A DNA stretch of 5,669 nucleotides from Candidatus Zixiibacteriota bacterium (GTDB taxonomy: Bacteria; Zixibacteria; MSB-5A5; WJJR01): positions 1 to 5,669 of the forward strand of contig JAGVEK010000434.1 in NCBI GenBank assembly GCA_020058315.1. The letters run 5' to 3'. Both the position numbers and the translations under genes were made by a program. This document shows, in pieces, positions 1 through 5,669 of this stretch (positions are counted from its first letter, which is position 1; every line of letters starts with the position of its first letter). A model generated the notes under the pieces. The model worked only from the letters and a program-made list of their open reading frames with translations, did no database searches and had not been told where the DNA came from.

Positions 1-103
1 GACAGGAGAACGCCGGCCCTCGTCATCGGAGACCCCATATTCATGTTCCCTTCTGCGCGAGTGAACCAAAAATCCAGAGTCGCCCGAGAGACGAGGGGGC
101 GCG
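1..103. other. Upstream leader region, no firm gene
   Basis: This is the short region before the first gene. In the frame of the downstream gene there is an in-frame TGA at 62-64 and no start codon between it and ATG 104, so that gene cannot begin further upstream. I see no convincing -35/-10 pair. Two weak coding possibilities remain. On the + strand, a frame open from position 1 ends at TGA 121-123 and could be the tail of a preceding gene. On the - strand, ATG codons at 44-42 and 38-36 follow an AGAAGGG purine run and read leftward off the window, as a divergent gene start would. Neither is long enough to judge. Confidence 0.5.
93..99 (+). promoter_or_regulatory. Ribosome binding site for the B12-type radical SAM gene
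   Basis: The purine run GAGGGGG lies just upstream of ATG 104, with its GAGG core 7 nt from the start codon. That is normal Shine-Dalgarno spacing. Together with the in-frame stop at 62-64, it fixes the start of the first gene at 104. Confidence 0.6.
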
Positions 104-2929
104 ATGTCGCGCATTCTGTGTGACAACGACATTTCACGGGAAGCCGCCTGCATCGATGAACACACCCTTGGCCGTCTTTTGGACCGGGTGCAAAAGCCGG
201 GACGATATATCGGCGGTGAACTCCATAGGGTCACCAAAGACCCCTCCACTGTCTCGATTCGCGTCTGTCTGGCGTTTCCTGACTCTTATGAAATCGGCAT
301 GTCCCATTTGGGACTGCGAATTCTCTACGCCCATCTGAACAAAGACCCGGAGATCTACGCCGAGAGGGCGTACTGCCCGTTCCCCGACATGGAAGCACGA
401 CTCCGTGCCGCCGGGCTGCCGCTCTTCTCCACCGAGACCAGGACTCCGCTACGGGTATTCGATGTGGTGGGGTTCTCACTCCAATCGGAGATGACTCATT
501 CCAATATCCTGACCATGCTCGATCTGGGCGGGATTCCTCTGCATCGCTGGGAGCGTGGAGAGAACGCTCCGATCATCATGGCTGGCGGCCCGGTGGTGTT
601 TAATCCGGAGCCGACTTCGGATTTCATCGACGCATACGTGATCGGCGATGGCGAGGAAGCATTCCCACGGTTTCTTCGTCGCAACCAGGAATTGAGGAGT
701 GCCGGTGTGTCCCGGGCTGAACGTTTGTCGCGGATCGCCGGTGAGATTGATGGAATCTATGTGCCCGCTTTGTACACCACCCGCACAGATCCATTGACTG
801 GTTTTGTCCATGTCTGCCCAGGCGGCGGCGCACCTTTCCCGGTCAAGAAAGCTCTGCTGCAGGACATCAACAGCTACCCCTTCCCTGCCGATATCCTGGT
901 GCCACAAGCTGACATCGTGCACGACCGTGTCGCGGTTGAGATTGCACGCGGCTGCACCGAAGGATGCCGATTCTGCCAGGCAGGCATTATCTACCGTCCG
1001 GTCCGGGAGCGTTCACCCGAATCGATCGTGAATTCGATCGTCGACGGGATCGACAAGACGGGTTTCGACGAGGCTTCATTGACCGCGCTATCGACTGCGG
1101 ATTATTCCTGCGTCACGCCACTGGCCAGGGCAGTGATGGCGGAACTGCAGATGAGACGGACTGCAATGTCGGTTTCCTCGCTGCGAGTCTACGGCGTGAC
1201 CGAGGAACTGGCCAAAGAGATCGCCAAAGTCCGCAAGACCGGTTTTACCATAGCGCCCGAGGCGGGTACCCAGCGGATGCGTGATGTCGTCAACAAGGGA
1301 GTTACCGACGCGAACATTGACACGGCCGCCGAAATCGCCTTCTCGAACGGCTGGACGCGATTGAAGCTGTATTTCATGATCGGCCTGCCGACGGAAAGCG
1401 ACGAGGACGTGCTGGGGATTGCGGAAACGGCCATTCACGTCTGGAAGATCGGAAAGAATCTGGGGCCGCGCGGGGTGAAGGTCGTCGTATCTGTGTCATC
1501 ATTCATTCCGAAAGCGCACTCGACGTTCCAGTGGGTGCCATTTGACGCCCCTGAGAATCTGGTCCGCAAACAGCGGATGCTCAATGACCGACTGCGCCAG
1601 CTCAGAGGGATCGAGTTGAGGTGTCATGAGGTGCGGTTAACGCGGCTGGAAGCAGCGTTCTCGCGCGGTGACCGGCGCCTGGGACGCGTAATCGAGACCG
1701 CATGGCGTTCTGGTGCGCGGTTTGACGAATGGAGCGACTGGTTTAATGAGGATATCTGGAATCGCGCCTTCCTCGATTGCGGGATCGACCCGGATCAGTT
1801 CCTGCCTGCGCTACCGACTGACGCGGATCTCGTGTGGGACCACATCGATTCGCGGGTGTCGAAGGAGTTTCTGTTGAAGGATCTGAAGTGGGGATTGAAA
1901 GCCCGCTTCGCGCATCCGTGCGAGAAACCGTACCTTCCGAAACGGCACGATCCTCCGAAAACCCGCGATGGAGTCACCAAGCTGATCTGCTACGACTGCG
2001 GTGTCGATTGCGATTTGAAGGCGATCGCCATTGAGCGCGAACAGGAAGGTGTCTCAGCAGCCGCGATTATGGAGGATCGTCTCGCCAAACTGGAGGCCTT
2101 TGGCAAGGATAACCTGCCACTGCCGGTTGCGCGTGAGACTGGTGAGTTCCAGGAGAACGAGTCGAAATTGCCGGAACGCCATCAAGAAGCGGCGGCATCC
2201 CAACCTTTCCAGCCGACTCCGGGACCGCTGTACCGATTCCGTGTTTGTTATTCGAAGACAGGTTTGTCACGTTTCTTGTCTCACCTCGAGACCATCCGCT
2301 TGATCGATCGTGCCACCCGCCGGGCCAAACTGCCAATGGCCTTCTCCGGCGGGTTTCATCCACATCCGAAGCTCTCTTTTGGCCCGGCTCTGCCTGTCGG
2401 CGTTTCGGGTGAATGCGAGTATCTCGATGTCGAATTGACAGAGCCGTGGGAAGCATCAAGGCTCGCCGGCACCCTCAATCAGCATTTGCACGAGGGTTTC
2501 CGGGTTGTGACTGCCGCCCGCGTGGACGCATCTGTACCGACGATCGAGGCTGTCATTGAGCAGCAAGAATACCGGGTTTCGTTCGACACTTCATCCATCT
2601 CCTCGCTCCTGGCCGGCTCAAGCAGTCTGCAGGAACTCCTCCAGCGCCGGTTGTCTAATGGCGGGTGGGTCATCGAGCGGGTGACCAAGGAGAAGCGCAG
2701 GCGGATCGACGCCGCCGCCTGCATCGCAAATTCGGCCATCTCGACGAACAACGGCACGACCGATTGGCGGCTGACATTGATCGCCGCCGATGGCCGCACC
2801 GTCCGTCCGCGTGAACTGATCGAGTCGCTGTTCGGTGACTGGCCCGAGGGAACGACCATCACGCGAGTGCGGATGGGGCGCATGGTCGACGGACGCTTGG
2901 TGACGCCGATGGAGACCGCCAGCGCATGA
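104..2929 (+). CDS. TIGR03960-type B12-binding radical SAM protein fused to DUF2344
   Basis: This 941-residue cytoplasmic protein has no signal peptide or membrane segment. Residues ~30-230 form the N-terminal B12-binding-like region, with PDSYEIGMSHLG (59-70), an AGGPVVFNPEP stretch (160-170) and an IGDGEEAF stretch (180-187). The radical SAM core (~270-520) has the CxxxCxxC cluster motif C284/C288/C291 in ARGCTEGCRFCQAG, then GFTIAPEAGT (380-389) and FMIGLPTE (424-431). A Cys-rich segment follows (C606, C629, C632, C636) and may hold a metal. After a charged, Pro-rich linker (~660-706) comes DUF2344/TIGR03936 (~708-935), with the hallmark GFHPHPKLSFGPALPVG (750-766). In many bacteria the two halves are adjacent genes, often near rng or rplU-rpmA; here they are one polypeptide. 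The reaction is unknown for the family. ATG 104 has a good RBS and no alternative upstream. The first ~20 residues look poorly conserved. The stop overlaps the mtaB start (ATGA), implying translational coupling. Family assignment is confident; function is not known. Confidence 0.93.
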   Translation: MSRILCDNDISREAACIDEHTLGRLLDRVQKPGRYIGGELHRVTKDPSTVSIRVCLAFPDSYEIGMSHLGLRILYAHLNKDPEIYAERAYCPFPDMEARLRAAGLPLFSTETRTPLRVFDVVGFSLQSEMTHSNILTMLDLGGIPLHRWERGENAPIIMAGGPVVFNPEPTSDFIDAYVIGDGEEAFPRFLRRNQELRSAGVSRAERLSRIAGEIDGIYVPALYTTRTDPLTGFVHVCPGGGAPFPVKKALLQDINSYPFPADILVPQADIVHDRVAVEIARGCTEGCRFCQAGIIYRPVRERSPESIVNSIVDGIDKTGFDEASLTALSTADYSCVTPLARAVMAELQMRRTAMSVSSLRVYGVTEELAKEIAKVRKTGFTIAPEAGTQRMRDVVNKGVTDANIDTAAEIAFSNGWTRLKLYFMIGLPTESDEDVLGIAETAIHVWKIGKNLGPRGVKVVVSVSSFIPKAHSTFQWVPFDAPENLVRKQRMLNDRLRQLRGIELRCHEVRLTRLEAAFSRGDRRLGRVIETAWRSGARFDEWSDWFNEDIWNRAFLDCGIDPDQFLPALPTDADLVWDHIDSRVSKEFLLKDLKWGLKARFAHPCEKPYLPKRHDPPKTRDGVTKLICYDCGVDCDLKAIAIEREQEGVSAAAIMEDRLAKLEAFGKDNLPLPVARETGEFQENESKLPERHQEAAASQPFQPTPGPLYRFRVCYSKTGLSRFLSHLETIRLIDRATRRAKLPMAFSGGFHPHPKLSFGPALPVGVSGECEYLDVELTEPWEASRLAGTLNQHLHEGFRVVTAARVDASVPTIEAVIEQQEYRVSFDTSSISSLLAGSSSLQELLQRRLSNGGWVIERVTKEKRRRIDAAACIANSAISTNNGTTDWRLTLIAADGRTVRPRELIESLFGDWPEGTTITRVRMGRMVDGRLVTPMETASA

Positions 2930-4362
2930 AGACCCCTCGCCGGGCCTCGTTCTATACTCTGGGCTGCCGTCTCAATCAGGCGGAGACCGCACTCATCGCT
3001 GAGACCTTTCGCCAGCGTGGGTATCATATCACCGAGCACGGTTCTCCCGTCGAAGTTGCGGTGATCAATACTTGCTCGGTGACCGAACACGCCGACCAGC
3101 GTTGCCGCCAGGAGATTCGCAAAGTACGACGGCTGTCGCCCGAGGCCGTTGTTTGTGCGGTCGGGTGTTATGCACAGGCCGATACGGAGGCGGTCGCGGG
3201 GATATTGGGAGTGGATGTCGTTGTCGGGACGGATCGGAAGTATGCGCTGGCTGAGATCGTCACCGAGAGAAAGGCCACGCCGAATCAGAGCAGGACCGGC
3301 AGCGCTCCTGCCGCGCACGGGCAGACAAGGGGCTTAAAGCCCCTTGCCAGACCGGAGAGCGAGCGGACTGATCATCTCACCACTGAGCAACATCGAAGGG
3401 TCGATCACCAATCGGACCTACTGCAGCCGATGGTGATCGTCTCAGCCCGGCCTGACACCGGGGACTTTGATTACCCGATGGCTGGGTACTACCCCCACTC
3501 GACCCGCGCCAATATCAAAATCCAGGATGGCTGCGACTTCTGCTGCGCGTTTTGCCTCCTCCCGCGTGTGCGAGGCGCCGCGCGATCCCGCCGGATGCAG
3601 GCAATCATGGCTGAGGGACACGAACTTTCGCGGCGCGGACACAAGGAACTGGTGATCACTGGTGTGAACATTGGGACTTATCGAGATAAGGGAAAGACAG
3701 TCGCCGATTTGGCGTGGGTACTTTCGGATATCCCCGGAGTGGAGCGGATTCGGGTGTCGTCCATTGAACCATCGACCGTAGGTGACGACCTGCTCGATTG
3801 GATGGGACATTCCCCCAAGGCCTGCCGGCATCTGCACATCCCGCTGCAATCGGGGGACGACTCGGTGCTGGCGGGGATGAAACGTGTCTACACCACCGGC
3901 GAATTTGCCCGATTCGTTGAGAAGGCAAAGACATTGATGCCGGATGTCGGTTTGGGAACTGACGTCATGGTCGGATTTCCCGGTGAGACGGATCGCCAGT
4001 TCGAGCACTCGTTGCGTTTTGTTGACAATCTCCCACTCTCCTATCTCCACGTCTTCTCCTACTCGGAACGACCGAAGACCGCAGCAGCACATTACGCTGC
4101 GAAAAATGATCCCGGACGGATCAAGGACCGCTCAGAGCGGATGCACGAGGTCGCGGCGCGGAAGAAGCGGGCTTTCTTCGAAGAGCACCTGGGACGCAGT
4201 GTTGAAGTGTTGTTCGAAACGATTGACGACGACGGGTGGCGCAAGGGGTTCACGGGTTCGTATCTTCGGGTGGGGGTCGAGCCTAAGGTGGCGGGTGAGA
4301 ATCAACTGGCGATGGTGGAAATTTCCACCACAATGAGTGATTTCTGTACGGCGAGGGTCTGA
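2926..4362 (+). CDS. mtaB: tRNA t6A37 methylthiotransferase MtaB
   Basis: This radical SAM methylthiotransferase adds a methylthio group at C2 of N6-threonylcarbamoyladenosine-37 (t6A to ms2t6A) in ANN-decoding tRNAs. The N-terminal MTTase domain (~7-112) has its three cluster cysteines: C14 in TLGCRLNQAE, C50 in INTCSVTE and C81 in VGCYAQ. The radical SAM core (~192-415) has C203/C207/C210 in IQDGCDFCCAFCLLPRVRG, with an extra C206 inside the motif, then ITGVNIGTY (244-252), SSIEPS (278-283), HIPLQSG (304-310) and DVMVGFPGET (346-355). A C-terminal TRAM-like segment (~424-470) includes GFTGSYLRVGV. CRLNQAE, GCYAQ and the overall pattern fit MtaB rather than MiaB or RimO. The start overlaps the upstream stop by ATGA, with GGAG at 2911-2914 as a plausible RBS. 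The linker at ~115-168 is unusual: C81 to C203 is 122 residues, whereas the equivalent spacing in the neighbouring MiaB is 74. All six catalytic cysteines are intact, so the gene is probably functional. Confidence 0.93.
   Translation: MKTPRRASFYTLGCRLNQAETALIAETFRQRGYHITEHGSPVEVAVINTCSVTEHADQRCRQEIRKVRRLSPEAVVCAVGCYAQADTEAVAGILGVDVVVGTDRKYALAEIVTERKATPNQSRTGSAPAAHGQTRGLKPLARPESERTDHLTTEQHRRVDHQSDLLQPMVIVSARPDTGDFDYPMAGYYPHSTRANIKIQDGCDFCCAFCLLPRVRGAARSRRMQAIMAEGHELSRRGHKELVITGVNIGTYRDKGKTVADLAWVLSDIPGVERIRVSSIEPSTVGDDLLDWMGHSPKACRHLHIPLQSGDDSVLAGMKRVYTTGEFARFVEKAKTLMPDVGLGTDVMVGFPGETDRQFEHSLRFVDNLPLSYLHVFSYSERPKTAAAHYAAKNDPGRIKDRSERMHEVAARKKRAFFEEHLGRSVEVLFETIDDDGWRKGFTGSYLRVGVEPKVAGENQLAMVEISTTMSDFCTARV
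3290..3312 (+). repeat. Small inverted repeats left of the main palindrome
   Basis: Two overlapping inverted repeats are visible. GCAGGA (3290-3295) pairs with TCCTGC (3306-3311), and GGCAG (3298-3302) pairs with CTGCC (3308-3312). They are mutually exclusive as hairpins. Their closeness to the 3326-3346 palindrome suggests they belong to the same inserted element. The stems are short and could arise by chance in GC-rich DNA. Confidence 0.35.
3326..3346 (+). repeat. Perfect 10-bp-arm palindrome inside mtaB (REP-like)
   Basis: The arms CAAGGGGCTT (3326-3335) and AAGCCCCTTG (3337-3346) are perfect reverse complements around a single A at 3336. Outward pairing can be extended with a bulge (GGC at 3320-3322 against GCC at 3346-3348). 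Such GGGGCTTAAAGCCCC-type palindromes look like intergenic dispersed repeats, but this copy lies within the coding sequence and reads as TRGLKPLA in the mtaB frame. One of the three forward frames would meet TAA in the centre; the frame used does not. Only one copy is in the window, so its status as a repeat family is inferred. Confidence 0.6.
3402..3439 (+). repeat. 9-bp inverted repeat with 20-nt loop inside mtaB
   Basis: CGATCACCA (3402-3410) and TGGTGATCG (3431-3439) are perfect reverse complements separated by 20 nt; the loop contains the palindrome CTGCAG. It lies at the right-hand edge of the expanded mtaB linker, just before the protein returns to conserved sequence. It may mark an insert boundary or be coincidental. 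Confidence 0.4.
4353..4357 (+). promoter_or_regulatory. Ribosome binding site for miaB
   Basis: GAGGG lies inside the last codons of mtaB, 11 nt before ATG 4369. It supports ATG 4369 as the miaB start over the later in-frame TTG at 4453-4455, which has no comparable purine run. Placing the RBS within the upstream gene also fits translational coupling. Confidence 0.5.
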
Positions 4363-4368
4363 CCTGAT

Positions 4369-5669
4369 ATGCCCGCTCCCCGCCTCCGCATATTATCTGA
4401 TCATGCTGAGTCGGCGCAGGTGCGTCCGCGGCCGGCAGAAACCAGCCATACCTTGCACGTCAATATCCAGACGTTCGGCTGTCAGATGAACGAATACGAT
4501 TCGGAGCTCGTCGGGTCGATCCTCGGCGAGAACGGTTACGGTATCACACCGGACGAAGCAGAAGCCGATGTCGTGCTCTTCAATACTTGCGCCATCCGTG
4601 AAACAGCCCACACACGGATCTATGCGCGCTTGGGAGCATTGGTGGCTGAGAAGCAGGCGCGTGATGGCCTGACCGTCGGTGTTCTCGGCTGCATGGCTCA
4701 GAACTTGAAGGAAGATCTGCTGCTGAGGTTTCCCGCCGTCGATTTCATCTGCGGTCCGGATGCCTACCGTCAGCTTCCCGAGCTGATCGGCCGGGCGCGC
4801 GGGATGCGGCAGCGCGGCGCCGCCATCGAGCTTTCTGAATACGAGACCTACGACGACATTGCCCCAACCCGTGTCGATGGGGTGAATGCCTGGATTGCCG
4901 TCATGCGCGGGTGCGACAACTTTTGCACGTTTTGCATCGTGCCTTATACGCGGGGTCGCGAACGCTCCCGCGATCCCAGGGGGATTGTTGAGGAGACACG
5001 CCGCCTCGCCGCCGAGGGATACAAGCAAGTCACGCTTCTGGGACAAAACGTGAACTCCTACCAGCACGAGGGCGTCAGCTTCGCTGACCTGATGCTGCAG
5101 GTCGCGTTGGTCCCCGGTATCGAGCGGGTGCGTTTCACTTCGCCTCACCCCAAGGATTTCCCGCTGCAATTGCTGGAGGCCATCACCGGCAATGGTCGTC
5201 TCTGCTCGCATATCCACCTCCCGTTGCAGGCGGGTTCGACGCGGGTTCTCAAGAAGATGAACCGTGACTACTCCAAGGACGAATTCCTGCGATTGGTCGA
5301 ACTGATTCGCAGAACAATTCCGGGGGTATCGCTGACGACCGACATCATTTGCGGGTTCCCGACTGAGACCGACGCCGAGTTTGCCGAGACAGAGGAAGTT
5401 GTGCGGTCCGTCCAGTTCGATTCGGCATTCATTTTCAAGTACTCTGAGCGCCAGGGGACCATCGCCGCTAAGCTGTGGGAAGACGATGTGCCGGACACAG
5501 TCAAGTCCGAGCGCGTCACTCATCTGGTCGCTATGCAGCGGGAGATCTCCCTGCGGCGTCATCAAGCCCTCGTTGGTCAGACTGTTCACGTCCTGATCGA
5601 GGGTGAAAGCCGGAAGAACTCGGCGGAGTGGAAGGCACGCACCGACGGAAACATGATCGTGGTGTTCCC
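4369..5669 (+). CDS. miaB: tRNA i6A37 methylthiotransferase MiaB (3' end cut by window)
   Basis: MiaB converts N6-isopentenyladenosine-37 to its 2-methylthio form (ms2i6A) in UNN-decoding tRNAs, acting after the prenyltransferase MiaA, which is not in this window. The reading frame stays open to the window edge: 433 full codons plus two bases. The N-terminal MTTase domain has C38 in QTFGCQMNEYDSE, C74 in FNTCAIRE and C108 in LGCMAQ. The radical SAM core has C182/C186/C189 in MRGCDNFCTFCIVPYTRGRERSR, then LLGQNVNSY (223-231, typical of MiaB rather than RimO or MtaB), TSPHPKDF (257-264), HIHLPLQAGS (281-290) and TDIICGFPTET (324-334). The TRAM domain begins near 404, and the RTDGNMIVVFP stretch at the edge implies only a few tens of residues are missing. 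About 27 residues precede the usual MiaB start. It lies 6 nt after mtaB, on the same strand. The long antisense frame at 4393-5589 is a shadow of this gene. Confidence 0.95.
   Translation, partial: MPAPRLRILSDHAESAQVRPRPAETSHTLHVNIQTFGCQMNEYDSELVGSILGENGYGITPDEAEADVVLFNTCAIRETAHTRIYARLGALVAEKQARDGLTVGVLGCMAQNLKEDLLLRFPAVDFICGPDAYRQLPELIGRARGMRQRGAAIELSEYETYDDIAPTRVDGVNAWIAVMRGCDNFCTFCIVPYTRGRERSRDPRGIVEETRRLAAEGYKQVTLLGQNVNSYQHEGVSFADLMLQVALVPGIERVRFTSPHPKDFPLQLLEAITGNGRLCSHIHLPLQAGSTRVLKKMNRDYSKDEFLRLVELIRRTIPGVSLTTDIICGFPTETDAEFAETEEVVRSVQFDSAFIFKYSERQGTIAAKLWEDDVPDTVKSERVTHLVAMQREISLRRHQALVGQTVHVLIEGESRKNSAEWKARTDGNMIVVF

Larger units (their letters stand above)
3268..3429 (+). other. Expanded low-complexity linker in mtaB carrying inverted repeats
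   Basis: This segment encodes MtaB residues ~115-168, between the MTTase domain and the radical SAM core. The protein is hydrophilic and unlike any conserved MtaB motif (rich in Arg, Gln, His, Pro, Ser and Thr). The DNA holds several inverted repeats close together: 3290-3311, 3326-3346 and 3402-3439. Compared with the neighbouring MiaB, the interval between the third N-terminal cysteine and the radical SAM motif is about 48 residues longer. The simplest reading is an in-frame insertion of non-coding, repeat-like DNA into a tolerant linker. The exact borders are uncertain. A GACCGG hexamer occurs at 3294-3299 and again at 3350-3355, flanking the main palindrome, but it is too short to call a target duplication. 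Confidence 0.55.

Noticed and set aside
2479..3318. 279-residue open frame on the - strand spanning the first gene and mtaB
   Set aside because: It crosses the junction of two well-supported + strand genes, has an Arg/Ser-rich composition typical of shadow frames and no recognisable motif.
3326..3346. Rho-independent terminator
   Set aside because: The hairpin is strong and GC-rich, but no T-run follows it (the next bases are CCAGACC) and it lies within an intact coding frame that continues for about 1 kb.
3442..4092. 216-residue open frame on the - strand
   Set aside because: It is antisense to the conserved radical SAM core of mtaB and has no family resemblance.
2926..4362. mtaB as a pseudogene because of the linker insertion
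   Set aside because: The frame is uninterrupted, all six cluster cysteines and downstream motifs are present, and it keeps overlap and spacing with both neighbours.
4393..5589. 398-residue open frame on the - strand
   Set aside because: It lies wholly antisense to miaB, whose + strand translation has every expected motif and cysteine. The - strand translation shows no recognisable domain. Long antisense frames are common in GC-rich genes.
4369..5669. Assignment of the third gene as RimO or a second MtaB
   Set aside because: The motifs QTFGCQMNEYDSE, LLGQNVNSY and TSPHPKDF are those of MiaB, not of RimO or MtaB.
1..5669. CRISPR array, tRNA or rRNA gene, IS element or defence system
   Set aside because: No spaced direct repeats, cloverleaf-like sequence, transposase or defence-type domain is visible. 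Nearly the whole window is taken up by the three radical SAM genes.

Overview
The window is a compact stretch of bacterial DNA, moderately GC-rich by eye with G/C-ending codons preferred. It carries three co-directional (+ strand) genes, all encoding radical SAM [4Fe-4S] enzymes. Nothing in it identifies the organism. The gene families (a TIGR03960-type radical SAM protein fused to a DUF2344 domain, MtaB and MiaB) are typical of anaerobic or deep-branching bacteria such as the FCB-group candidate phyla or Deltaproteobacteria; this is a low-confidence inference.

Layout: positions 1-103 are a short non-coding or ambiguous leader with a good Shine-Dalgarno sequence just before the first gene. 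Positions 104-2929 encode a 941-residue two-part protein. Its N-terminal two thirds are a B12-binding-type radical SAM enzyme of unknown reaction, and its C-terminal third is the DUF2344 (TIGR03936) domain. Positions 2926-4362 encode MtaB, the tRNA t6A37 methylthiotransferase, which overlaps the first gene by ATGA. Positions 4369 to the right edge encode MiaB, the tRNA i6A37 methylthiotransferase; it starts 6 nt after the mtaB stop and is cut off by the window end within its TRAM domain. Tight spacing and the absence of internal terminators indicate one operon.

Function: MtaB and MiaB are paralogous and perform the same chemistry (2-methylthiolation of A37 next to the anticodon) on two different tRNA classes, t6A37-containing (ANN-reading) and i6A37-containing (UNN-reading). 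The substrate of the first protein is unknown. Its translational coupling to two tRNA-modifying enzymes suggests, but does not prove, an RNA or translation-related role.

The most unusual structure is inside mtaB. Between the N-terminal methylthiotransferase domain and the radical SAM core lies a low-complexity linker about 48 residues longer than the equivalent stretch of the neighbouring MiaB. It contains a perfect 10-bp-arm palindrome and other inverted repeats, as if an intergenic-type palindromic repeat had inserted in frame. No defence system, CRISPR array, RNA gene, IS element or other obviously new system is visible.
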